A stretch of DNA of 64,000 nucleotides from Methylobacterium sp. J-068 (GTDB lineage Bacteria; Pseudomonadota; Alphaproteobacteria; Rhizobiales; Beijerinckiaceae). Both the position numbers and the translations under genes were made by a program. The stretch is from NCBI RefSeq assembly GCF_022829445.1, contig NZ_JAKSXY010000101.1, positions 1 to 64,000 on the forward strand, read 5' to 3'. The notes beneath the pieces were generated by a model. That model made no database searches and had not been told where the DNA came from. It saw nothing but the letters and a program-made list of their open reading frames with translations. Below, one piece after another: positions 25,754-33,042 of this stretch; position 1 is the stretch's first letter; each line of letters opens with the position of its first letter.

Positions 25754-26491
25754 TCAGGGACAGCCGAGGGCGTCGGCGGCTTCGGTGAGGCTCTCGACCT
25801 CGACGTCCCAGCGCTCGGCGGGGGCGAGGTCGGTGGAATGGGCGGGGCCATGCTCGTGCGGCCGGCGCACGAACACCGTCCGCAGGCCGCAGGCGCGGGC
25901 CGCCCTGAGGTCGTCGTTGTGGGCCGCGACCATGGCGATCCGTTCGGGCGGCAGGCCGACAGCCTCGGCCGAGCGCAGGTAGGTCTCGGGCTTCGGCTTG
26001 TAGCTTCGAGCGATCTCGGCCACGACGATGACGTCCCATGGCAGGCCGCCGAAGCGGGCCAGCCGCATCATGCCGGCGAGGTGTCCGTTCGAGAGCGGGC
26101 CGATGGCGAACCTGCGCTTGAGACGGGTGAGGCCCTCGACGCTGTCCGGCCAGGGATCGAGCCGTTCCCAGGCCCAGTTGAGCTCGTCCAGTTCCCCAGC
26201 CGCGATCCGCGCGACGTCAACCCCGTGACGGGTCAGCACCGTGCGCAGGTTCTCCCCGTTCAGGACGTCGAGGCGGACCCAGGGACGACGGCCCGAGTGG
26301 ACCTCCTCCATCGCCGGCTGGTACAGGGCGCGCCACTCGTCCGCGATGGTCAGCGGATCGACCGCGATGCCATTCCCGTCGAGGAAGGGGGCTGCGGCGC
26401 GAGCGATGCCCGACCGCCAGTCCACCACCGTGCCGAACACGTCGAAGCCGACATCGGCGGGATCGGGCGGCGGGGTAGCCGAAAACGTCAT
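25754..26491 (-). CDS. Haloacid dehalogenase type II-like hydrolase
   Basis: A 245-residue HAD-superfamily protein of the L-2-haloacid dehalogenase type. The nucleophile motif is GFDVFGTVVDW with Asp17, the second motif is IGPLSNGH, and the third part contains YKPKPETYL with the conserved Lys followed by VAAHNDDLRAAR. The Asn-Asp in place of the usual Asp-Asp near residue 195 fits type II members. Substrate is not evident; many such proteins act on phosphorylated or haloacid compounds. Transcribed in the same direction as the SDR and RibD-C genes. Confidence 0.85.
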   Translation of the reverse strand: MTFSATPPPDPADVGFDVFGTVVDWRSGIARAAAPFLDGNGIAVDPLTIADEWRALYQPAMEEVHSGRRPWVRLDVLNGENLRTVLTRHGVDVARIAAGELDELNWAWERLDPWPDSVEGLTRLKRRFAIGPLSNGHLAGMMRLARFGGLPWDVIVVAEIARSYKPKPETYLRSAEAVGLPPERIAMVAAHNDDLRAARACGLRTVFVRRPHEHGPAHSTDLAPAERWDVEVESLTEAADALGCP

Positions 26492-26744
26492 TGGGAGGCT
26501 TCTGGCCTTCGTTCGAGGTCGGACCGGCGGCGCACGGACGGGCCGGCGGCGCCAATGCGAGGCCGTCGATCCGGTCGATCCGTGCGTTCGGTTGGTTCGA
26601 TCAGGAAACGCCGCCCGGACCTGGCGGCTCCGCGATCATCAGTGAGCCTCGCTCATCGGAGCGGGTTGCCGGATCGAACGGTCCGGCGGCCGATCTCGAC
26701 CGCTCGGGATCGCTGCCTCGACGGAGGAGCGACCCGCCCCTTCC

Positions 26745-27632
26745 TCAGACCTCGTCGGTCCAGCGATGCACCGGGTTGAACCCGAGCACGCGCTTGGCCT
26801 TCTCGTTGGTCAGCACGACCTCGTTCCCGGAGAACGTCTTCCGCCGCTCCGCCTTCGGATAGTACCGGTCGAGAAGCTCCTCCGTCGGGGTGCGCATCAC
26901 CGTCTCGTCGTTGGTGATGAGGAAGGCGTCCTTGCCGCGCACGTCGTAGCGGATCGCGCACTCGATGGCCTGGGCTGCGTCGCGGTTGTCGATGTAGGTC
27001 CAGAGGTTCCACAGGCGCTGGGTCGGGTCGTCCTGCCAGCCCTCGAACTTCGCGTATTCCTCCGGGTCCATCACGTTCGACAGCCGCAGGCAGGTGATCC
27101 GCATCTCTGGGTCGTTGAGGCAGAACTGGCGGGCCATCTCCTCGCCCAGCACCTTGGTCAGGGCGTACACGTTGAAGCCGCGCATGGGGTAATCCTCGTC
27201 CACCGGGACGTAGGGAGCGTCGGTCTTGTCGAAGGGCACCCCGATGCCGACCTCGCTGGCCGCCCAGACGACGTCCTTTATGCCGAGCCGGCGGGCCGCC
27301 TCGAACACGTTGTAGGTCGCCATCATGTTGAGGCGGAACTCGACGCTGTCGGCGACCATGCGCGGGTGCGGGATGCTGGCGAGGTGCACGATGGCGTCGA
27401 ACGCTTTGGGCTCGGCCCGCGCGTAGACGTCCTTGCCGACCGAGGACAGGGCGTCGAGGGTCTGCCCGAAGTCTTCGAGGTCGACCTGCATGATCGGCTC
27501 GTCGAGATCGTTCGGGCTGTCCTTGTCGACGACGAAGACGTCGTAGCCCTTCTCGCGCAGATACGGGACGAGGGTCTTGCCGACCTTTCCATGTCCGCCG
27601 GTCACGGCGATGCGCTTGCTGTTTCCAGCCAT
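26745..27632 (-). CDS. NAD(P)-dependent epimerase/dehydratase (extended SDR)
   Basis: A 295-residue extended SDR with the glycine motif TGGHGKVG at residue 11 and a Y-A-L-T-K catalytic motif near residue 155. The N-terminal VVDKD and LASIPHPRMVADSV sections are typical of nucleoside-diphosphate-sugar epimerase-like proteins. Substrate unknown. A promoter region of about 130 bp separates it from the divergent LysR gene at 27765, so that regulator probably controls it. A 253-base gap without features separates it from the HAD gene. Confidence 0.87.
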   Translation of the reverse strand: MAGNSKRIAVTGGHGKVGKTLVPYLREKGYDVFVVDKDSPNDLDEPIMQVDLEDFGQTLDALSSVGKDVYARAEPKAFDAIVHLASIPHPRMVADSVEFRLNMMATYNVFEAARRLGIKDVVWAASEVGIGVPFDKTDAPYVPVDEDYPMRGFNVYALTKVLGEEMARQFCLNDPEMRITCLRLSNVMDPEEYAKFEGWQDDPTQRLWNLWTYIDNRDAAQAIECAIRYDVRGKDAFLITNDETVMRTPTEELLDRYYPKAERRKTFSGNEVVLTNEKAKRVLGFNPVHRWTDEV

Positions 27633-27764
27633 GTCTTAACCTCGAATGAGAAGGGATGCCGGTGCCCGGCCCTGCAGACGTCTAACCCGATCCACCCGAC
27701 CTTGTGCCCGCCAAAAACTCACCGTAGCGTTCACCTGGGCTCAACACGACTGGAAGCGGAAGCC

Positions 27765-28676
27765 GTGGGCAACCTCACCCGGGCGGACCTCGGCGACCTC
27801 AACCTTTTCCGCGTGATCGCGCGGGCGGGAGGGTTTCGACGCGCGGCCCTCGAACTGGACATCACGCCCTCCGGCCTGAGCCACGCACTCCGCGGGCTTG
27901 AGACCAGGCTCGGCGTGCGGCTGTTCCACCGTACCAACCGCAGCGTGAGCCTCACCGAGGCCGGCTCCGAGCTCCTTGCCCGGCTGAACGCTGGGTTCGG
28001 CGAGATCGAGGAGGGGCTTGAGGCTTTGAACGGCTACCGGGGCAAGCCGGCCGGGCGCCTGAAGATCAACGTCCTCACGGATGCCGCGAGGCTGGTCCTC
28101 GGGCCCGCCTTGTCGGGCTTCCTCGCCGAGTATCCCGAGGTGAGGCTGGAGGTCGTGGTCCAGGACGATTTCGTCGACATCGTTGGTGGCAGCTTTGACG
28201 CCGGCATCCGCTTCGGCGGACGGGTGCCCGAGGAGATGATCGCCGCGCCGCTCGGCGACAACCTGCGATGGGTCATGGTTGCGTCGCCGGGGTACCTCGC
28301 GTCGGCACCGATCCTGGAGCATCCGTCGGATCTTTCGAAGCACCGATGCATCGGCCTCCGGATGGGCACCGGCGCCATCTACCACTGGGAGGTGGAGCGC
28401 GGTCCGGAGCGCTTGACCGTCACCGTCGAGTGGTCAGTCGTGGTGAGCGAGACCGCGCTCGCCATTGCGATGGCCGAGACGGATGGCGGCATCGCGTATT
28501 GCCAGGAAAGCTTGGTAGCAGGCCGATTAAAGGATGGGTCGCTGAGGGAGGTCCTGCCCGAATGGGCCTCGTTCGGACCTGCGTTCCACGTCTACTATTC
28601 AAGCCGCCGCCAGGTCCCCCAGGCCCTCCGGGCGCTGATACATTACCTCCGGGAGCATCCCGCCACCCAACGTTGA
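27765..28676 (+). CDS. LysR family transcriptional regulator (second copy type)
   Basis: A 303-residue LysR regulator. The winged helix (DLNLFRVIARAGGFRRAALELDITPSGLSH) and effector domain (GFDAGIRF-type block as SFDAGIRFGGRVPEEMIAAPLG) parallel the regulator at 22199. The long open frame upstream is noise on the opposite strand of the epimerase gene. GTG 27765 is preferred, with GGAAGCGGAAG just before it; the first family residues (LTRADLGDLN) follow at once. Divergent from the epimerase gene, the classic LysR arrangement. Confidence 0.88.
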   Translation: MGNLTRADLGDLNLFRVIARAGGFRRAALELDITPSGLSHALRGLETRLGVRLFHRTNRSVSLTEAGSELLARLNAGFGEIEEGLEALNGYRGKPAGRLKINVLTDAARLVLGPALSGFLAEYPEVRLEVVVQDDFVDIVGGSFDAGIRFGGRVPEEMIAAPLGDNLRWVMVASPGYLASAPILEHPSDLSKHRCIGLRMGTGAIYHWEVERGPERLTVTVEWSVVVSETALAIAMAETDGGIAYCQESLVAGRLKDGSLREVLPEWASFGPAFHVYYSSRRQVPQALRALIHYLREHPATQR

Positions 28677-29014
28677 TCCGGTCGCCACACGCCGCGAAAG
28701 GAGGAAAACCTCGTTCCAACCGATCTTCGGCCTTTCCCTCTCCACGTCGTCACCCTGGTTCGTGTCCCGCGCCGTTGCCACTGGTCCAAAAAGTGGTCGT
28801 CGCGGTCCTTCTGCCGATGGCCCGATCCGCGCCGGCGACATCGAGGGCTGGGGGCTCGACCGCCTCCTGGCCGTCGCCGCTTCCCTCGGGCTCCGGGCCG
28901 AGATCCGCCTCGTTCCCGTCGAGCCTGCCGCCTAGGACGCCGTCCGGCCGGACGCCATCCGCCCTTGTCGTAAGCATGGCCGCCTGGACAATCTCCTCAA
29001 CAGGGAGACCGGCC
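28677..29014. other. Gap with a possible antitoxin-like remnant
   Basis: About 340 bases between the LysR gene and the next hypothetical gene. It holds the short coding-like stretch 28762-28935 described separately. Beyond that nothing is recognised. Confidence 0.4.
28762..28935 (+). pseudogene. Possible remnant of an XRE/HigA-type antitoxin C-terminus
   Basis: A frame of about 57 codons from a GTG ends in IEGWGLDRLLAVAASLGLR and VPVEPAA before TAG. The LDRLLAVAASLGLR pattern is what the C-terminal helix-strand of many small XRE antitoxins looks like. There is no helix-turn-helix domain upstream in the same frame and no good ribosome-binding site, so at most a fragment remains. No toxin gene is recognised beside it. 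Confidence 0.3.
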
Positions 29015-29770
29015 GTGACGTTCTTCGACAACTCCGCCCTTCAGCACATCCTCGACGACCTCGATCTCGACGACGATTCTGCGCCCCCGCCCACGCCGGA
29101 ATCTGCGTCCGCCGTAGCCGCAGCCGCCAAGGCGAAGCGCGACGAGGCCGAGCGCAAGCGGATCGAACGGGCCGAGCGCAAAGCGGAGGGCCGTCCAGAT
29201 CCGCGCCTCGTGGACACTATCATCGCCCGGGCCCTCGCCGACGCCCTCCGGGCCGCTGGCGCCCGGGCCCACATTGTCAGGCACCGGAAGCTAGACGGGC
29301 TAACCCTCAGCGCGAAGGACGTCCTCGCCCTGGCCATGAAGGGCTTGCAGGACCGTGGCTGCACCGAGTGGGCGGAACGGAACATTTCCCTCACGCCGCG
29401 TCGGCTGGAGCGCGTCCGCATCGAGCGTTCGCCGCTTTCCCGGGAGGTGGTGACGACGGCCATTGAGAGCATGGTCACCGTGACGATGCGTTCGGCGTCC
29501 GGGTTCGTTGAGGCCATGTGTCGGATGTTTGCCCCGGAACAGGAGGACAGGTGGGCCGACATTGTTCGGATGCACCTCGACCTTCCGTGGGTCGGTTCCC
29601 ATGACGAGCTCAGGTCCCTGCTTTGCGGCCATGATCCGGTGTGCTGCGGCGCCGCGGCGAGCCCTCTGCGACTCGCACGCTCCGTCCCCGGTAAGATCAA
29701 GCGAGACCCCGACACGGGCATGCCCTGGTTCCGGCAGCATGAGCGCGAACGGACCGGGAGGCGGTGGTGA
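29015..29770 (+). CDS. Hypothetical protein (251 residues)
   Basis: No family recognised. The N-terminal part is acidic (HILDDLDLDDD) followed by an Ala/Lys/Glu-rich helix likely to be coiled (AAAAKAKRDEAERKRIERAERKAEG). The remainder is mixed, with Cys at MCRMF and LLCGHDPVCCG. GTG 29015 follows AGGGAGA; an ATG at 28977 would add 13 residues. The next small gene begins inside its stop codon, so they form a unit. Content of the block (29.0-32.6 kb) suggests mobile or prophage-derived DNA, but no phage protein is identified. Confidence 0.6.
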   Translation: MTFFDNSALQHILDDLDLDDDSAPPPTPESASAVAAAAKAKRDEAERKRIERAERKAEGRPDPRLVDTIIARALADALRAAGARAHIVRHRKLDGLTLSAKDVLALAMKGLQDRGCTEWAERNISLTPRRLERVRIERSPLSREVVTTAIESMVTVTMRSASGFVEAMCRMFAPEQEDRWADIVRMHLDLPWVGSHDELRSLLCGHDPVCCGAAASPLRLARSVPGKIKRDPDTGMPWFRQHERERTGRRW

Positions 29771-29964
29771 CCGTGGCTGACCTCGCACGCTGGCGCATTG
29801 AGCCGGATGCGGTCGACGCCCTCGTGGACGGGCTCCTCGCCCGCGACGGGCGGGCCCAGGCCGAGGCGGTCAGGGCCATCCCCGACGTCGCCGGCGCCCA
29901 CCGCCGGGTGTGGGAGCGCGCCCTGCTGCTGCTCTCCTGGCACGCCGCGCACGGGCCCGACTGA
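29767..29964 (+). CDS. Small hypothetical protein coupled to the preceding gene
   Basis: A 65-residue, mainly helical protein (DLARWRIEPDAVDALVDGLLARDGRAQAEAVRAIPDVAG in two helices, then WERALLLLSWHAAHG). GTG 29767 overlaps the previous stop (GTGA); GGGAGG precedes it. A GTG at 29773 is an alternative. No family recognised; reported because of the coupling and the regular helical pattern. Confidence 0.5.
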   Translation: MTVADLARWRIEPDAVDALVDGLLARDGRAQAEAVRAIPDVAGAHRRVWERALLLLSWHAAHGPD

Positions 29965-29977
29965 GCGAGACGGGTTC

Positions 29978-30023
29978 TTAACCATCCCGAGTCGTTTCCT
30001 CTCATCCCGGGTGTTTTCCTCCC
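29978..30023 (+). repeat. Imperfect tandem repeat upstream of the 345-residue gene
   Basis: Two imperfect units of the form CATCCCGAGTCGTTTCCT and CATCCCGGGTGTTTTCCT lie side by side, 160-200 bp before the GTG at 30186. Could be regulatory; only these two units are visible. Confidence 0.4.
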
Positions 30024-30185
30024 CGTGGGGGATTGTTCGAGGCATCGCTTCCGGGCTATGTTTGGGATGTACTAGAGTTAATTTAACCATCGAATGAGAT
30101 GGTCTTATGATGGGGCTCGCTTACTGGCGAGACCTATGGATTCATCCGTGCATCGAGGCCGCCGGCCTCTGTGCGGAGTTGAACC

Positions 30186-31223
30186 GTGACAATCGGAAAA
30201 TTCGTCTACACCAGGCTGACAGGCGAGGAGCAGGCTTACCTCGGTCGCGCTATGGAGCGCGCCGACGGACGTAACGAGTCCGACGACCTCTACTGCGGCC
30301 TCGCCAACCTCAACCATTTTGTCCCGGTAGCCGAGGGGCATAAGCCCACGGTAGAGCAGAAGATCCAGATGCTCGATCTGGTCAACGGCATCCGACGTGA
30401 GAACGGGCGCGAACTTCGGGACTACACCCGCATCCTCCGCAACATTGAGCGGAGCCGGGACGTGGCGCATCTCGCCTCCCTGTTCGTGGAGGCAACCGGC
30501 GTTTCGGACCTAGCTGTTTTCGGGGAACCCCTGATCGAGCGCTGGTGCGATCTGGACGACGAGCGCGTCGAGGACCTGAGTGCGGAGGACGACAAGGTCA
30601 CCGCGGCCGCTCTCGGATGGCGCGGCATCGAAGGTGAACTCCCCGTCGAGGCGCTGAACAACTACCGCCTCTGGCGCCGGGCGCTCGACGCAGACGATCC
30701 CGACGCGGTTGCCACGTACGAGGAACTCAGGGCGGGCGACCGGAGCGAGCTCAGTCTCACCGCGCTGGCCTACCGGGTCGACGGCACCGACGAGAGGGAG
30801 GTCCTCACCGGGATCTTTGGACCCTTCTGGTCCGTCGCCCAAGACGTGATGACCGACACGTTCATGGACCGGATGGAGGAATCCCCGCATGCGCAGGACC
30901 GTGTCAAAGGCCGGCTGTTCTATGGGTGCCCGGCGCCCACCGACGTCACCCTGATCCGACAGGACGCGGTCAGGCGCATTACGGATCGCGAGTTGCTGTC
31001 GATGAAGCCCAAGAGCGGCAGGGTCGCCATCAGCCGCACCGACCATGTGTGCCACGACTCCGACTTGACCATCCCGGCCGGCGAACGCCACCTCGTCTCC
31101 ATCGAGGTCGTGAACGATGAGACCAGGACGACGTGGCACAGCCTTGCGGCCTGTTGGTGCCATGTCGTCCTTGAGGACCTTTCCTTCGCCAAGGCGCTTC
31201 AGACCCAGCTATCGTTGCTCTAG
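30186..31223 (+). CDS. Hypothetical protein (345 residues)
   Basis: No family assigned. The N-terminal half is mainly helical (YTRLTGEEQAYLGRAMERADG). Near the C-terminus a Cys/His-containing block (TDHVCHDSDLTIPAGERHLVS, then WHSLAACWCHVV) resembles small metal-binding modules of the C...IPxGE...H...C type found in phage and plasmid proteins, but the second Cys of the usual CxxC is missing, so binding is uncertain. GTG 30186 is the start, with GGAG upstream. The gene ends 4 bp into the convergent phosphoesterase gene. Confidence 0.6.
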   Translation: MTIGKFVYTRLTGEEQAYLGRAMERADGRNESDDLYCGLANLNHFVPVAEGHKPTVEQKIQMLDLVNGIRRENGRELRDYTRILRNIERSRDVAHLASLFVEATGVSDLAVFGEPLIERWCDLDDERVEDLSAEDDKVTAAALGWRGIEGELPVEALNNYRLWRRALDADDPDAVATYEELRAGDRSELSLTALAYRVDGTDEREVLTGIFGPFWSVAQDVMTDTFMDRMEESPHAQDRVKGRLFYGCPAPTDVTLIRQDAVRRITDRELLSMKPKSGRVAISRTDHVCHDSDLTIPAGERHLVSIEVVNDETRTTWHSLAACWCHVVLEDLSFAKALQTQLSLL

Positions 31224-31783
31224 CCCTCGTCGTCGGCTTCGGCCTCAAGGGCGGCGCCCCGGACCCGCTCCTCGGGCAGGTCCGTGGTAGCCGCCAGGCG
31301 CTCCCGGATCTCCCCGAGGGTGACCGGCCTATAGCTCCACCGGTCGACCCCGACGTCGCAACTCTGCGAGGTGTCCGGCAGCATGCCGTGGGTGTGCCCG
31401 AAAAGCTGGATGCTTCCTCGCCAAGCGCCGACCCACGCCCTCATCGGGTAGTGGCAGAGGATCACCCTTTGCCCCTCGATCTTGCGGCTGACGAGCTCGT
31501 GCACCTCGTGCCATGGGAGCGACGTCGTCTTCTGACGATCATGATTTCCACGGCATAAAATTTTGCGGCCCCGGAGGCGCTTGAAGAGCGCCGCGTACTG
31601 CTCCGGCGTGCCGCCCATACCGAAGTCGCCGAGGTGCCAGACCTCGTCCCTGGGGCCAACGACGGCGTTCCACGATTGCACGAGCAACTCGTTGTGCTCG
31701 GCGATATCGGCGAACGGGCGCGAGCTCATCCGAAGGACGCCCGCATGGAAAAAATGCGTGTCGGCGGTGAAAAAGGTCGTCAT
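31220..31783 (-). CDS. Metallophosphoesterase family protein
   Basis: A 187-residue calcineurin-like phosphoesterase. All metal motifs are present in order: TADTHFFH (Asp8, His10), GDFGMGG (Asp53), RGNHD (Asn80, His81), CHYPM (His111) and FGHTHG (His130, His132). The small size and the HLGDFG/CRGNHD arrangement match the phosphoesterases often encoded in phages and islands. ATG 31783 starts directly before the first motif and GAGG lies upstream; the longer frame adds 13 residues. The local segment around 31525-31560 is AT-rich compared with its surroundings. Confidence 0.88.
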   Translation of the reverse strand: MTTFFTADTHFFHAGVLRMSSRPFADIAEHNELLVQSWNAVVGPRDEVWHLGDFGMGGTPEQYAALFKRLRGRKILCRGNHDRQKTTSLPWHEVHELVSRKIEGQRVILCHYPMRAWVGAWRGSIQLFGHTHGMLPDTSQSCDVGVDRWSYRPVTLGEIRERLAATTDLPEERVRGAALEAEADDEG

Positions 31784-32106
31784 CAGGGCAGCCTCAAAGG
31801 GGGCTGCCGCGCACGCGGTCACGCCCCGGGGAATGGGATCTCGGCGGTGAGCGTGGCTATCGGTTTCACGAGTCTCTCCGGGGGCGGGCGAACAAATCCA
31901 GGAAGTGGATTAATCGGCCGGTGGAATCGGTCTCGTAGCACGGGCCGGGTTAACGAGACCCTGGCCCGAGGGCTTTAACGTGATCGTCCCCAACAAGATG
32001 ATTCGACAGCATCGAAAGCGGCTTAGGGCTTTAGCGTCGGTCGCAGTTCCCCAGCGTCAGAAATGTCGGTGGACCCACCTCCAACGTTAGAAATGTCGGT
32101 CCGGCG
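31784..32106. other. Non-coding gap with direct repeats
   Basis: About 320 bases between the phosphoesterase gene and the Cys-rich gene. The last 50 bases hold the first two of three direct repeats (see 32054). No gene or RNA is apparent. Confidence 0.5.
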
Positions 32107-32120
32107 TCAGATTTGTCGGT
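32054..32120. repeat. Three direct repeats resembling insertion-sequence ends
   Basis: Three 17-base units of the form GCGTCAGAAATGTCGGT at 32054-32070, 32084-32100 (ACGTTAGAAATGTCGGT) and 32104-32120 (GCGTCAGATTTGTCGGT). Spacing 30 and 20 bases. The third contains the stop codon of the Cys-rich gene. Iterated terminal repeats of this kind are seen at ends of IS21-like elements, but no transposase is present here, so identity is inferred weakly. Confidence 0.45.
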
Positions 32121-32373
32121 CGGGCGGCCGGTCCGATCCAAGGTCCTGGAGGTAGGGCCGGCACCAGGGCACGTACTGGTTCGGGCCGCGCTTGCCCCAC
32201 GCCTTTGGCCACCGGCACGTGACCGCCACGGCGAGCGGCACCGCGTCGAGCGAGGCCCCGGGCCCGAGCCGCGCGATCAGCCTCCCCGTGCAGTAGTCCC
32301 CCCGCCGGCGCGGGCACCACAGGCAGGCCACCCGGACGCGCCGGTAGGGGAAGTCGACCAGCCGAAGGATCAC
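32107..32373 (-). CDS. Small Cys-rich conserved hypothetical protein
   Basis: An 88-residue protein with CLWCPRRRGDYCTGRLIARLGPGASL near residue 18, followed by a Cys near VAVTC and AWGKRGPNQYVPWCRPYLQDL. This arrangement (C-x2-C, R-x-G-x-Y, then R-L-x-x-R-x-G, then C) is typical of a small conserved hypothetical family widespread in Rhizobiales, probably zinc-binding. Start GTG 32373 with AAGGACGGGG upstream is preferred over a longer frame from 32514. It diverges from the next small gene. The end lies in the direct repeats. Confidence 0.65.
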   Translation of the reverse strand: MILRLVDFPYRRVRVACLWCPRRRGDYCTGRLIARLGPGASLDAVPLAVAVTCRWPKAWGKRGPNQYVPWCRPYLQDLGSDRPPDRQI

Positions 32374-32434
32374 CGACCCCGTCCTTGCTCCGCCGCATTT
32401 GTTCTCTATCTGTTCCTGTGGTGGAGGGTTGGCA

Positions 32435-32632
32435 ATGCCTGACTTGAGCGACATCCTGGAGGCATCGGCTGGCGACGAGCGCGACGCGTTCCTGCGGGCC
32501 CTGGCGGAGGACATGGTGGAGGCGACGTCGCCGCGGCGGCCCGGGCTGGTGAAGGCCGAGCAGCCTGCGAACCTGGCGAGGGCGCTGGGGCGGGAACGGG
32601 GGCGGCGGCGACTCGTGCGGCTGGCGTCTTGA
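32435..32632 (+). CDS. Small hypothetical protein (65 residues)
   Basis: ATG 32435 has GGAGG about nine bases upstream, which supports a real gene. The product has an acidic first half (LSDILEASAGDERDAFLRALAEDM) and a strongly basic C-terminus (RALGRERGRRRLVRLAS). No family recognised. It diverges from the Cys-rich gene, 61 bp apart, so they may share a promoter region. Its stop codon overlaps an imperfect palindrome. Confidence 0.5.
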   Translation: MPDLSDILEASAGDERDAFLRALAEDMVEATSPRRPGLVKAEQPANLARALGRERGRRRLVRLAS

Positions 32633-32675
32633 TCCCGGGTGGTATCGATCCCGTCTGGTGATACCGGGTGGGATC
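32631..32675. repeat. Imperfect palindrome downstream of the small gene
   Basis: Outer arms GATCCC/GGGATC and inner arms GGTATC/GATACC (32631-32646 and 32660-32675) with a further GATCCCG in the loop. No T run follows. Could be an operator or terminator-like hairpin. Confidence 0.4.
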
Positions 32676-32802
32676 ACCTCGGGGCGTTCAGGGGCGGTTT
32701 TCGGGATGGGTAATCATCCACGGGATTTCGGCGAGGGCCTCTGGCGGGCTTCCCTGGGCTTCGAGGGAAACCCGAGGTCCCGCCCCAAATCCGCCCCGGA
32801 AC

Positions 32803-32836
32803 GAAAAAGCCCCGGCGTCCAGGCCAGGGCTTTTCG
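32803..32836 (-). terminator. Rho-independent terminator downstream of tRNA-Met
   Basis: On the minus strand AAAAGCCC...GGGCTTTTT forms a hairpin ending in five T, 20 bp beyond the 3' end of tRNA-Met. Confidence 0.75.
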
Positions 32837-32855
32837 ACTAAGTGTTTGAGATTGT

Positions 32856-32932
32856 TGGTAGCGAGGGAGAGATTTGAACTCCCGACACAAGGATTATGAT
32901 TCCTCTGCTCTAACCAACTGAGCTACCCCGCC
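32856..32932 (-). tRNA. tRNA-Met (CAT), elongator type
   Basis: A 77-nt cloverleaf. The acceptor starts GGCGGGG and pairs with CCTCGCT; the D-arm has GCTCAGTTGGTTAGAGC, the anticodon loop reads ATCATAA with anticodon CAT, the T-arm contains GTTCAAATC, and the CCA end is encoded. The first acceptor pair is G-U, not the C-A mismatch of initiator tRNA, so it is an elongator. Its 3' end faces the accessory half of the window. Confidence 0.93.
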
Positions 32933-33042
32933 ATCGCGCGGCTACCGGGGCCGGCCGCCGCGTCGAGATCGGCGGTATAGGGAAATCGGCCTCGGCGTGT
33001 CAACGGGGTTTGGGCCGGGAAAATGGCGCGTCACCCCATCCT

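Noticed and set aside
26766..27764. Long frame running into the LysR gene at 27765
   Set aside because: The first 330 codons are antisense to the epimerase gene; the LysR protein starts at GTG 27765.
28268..29014. The upstream part of a 500-codon frame ending at 29770
   Set aside because: It overlaps the LysR gene in another frame; the real product starts at GTG 29015.
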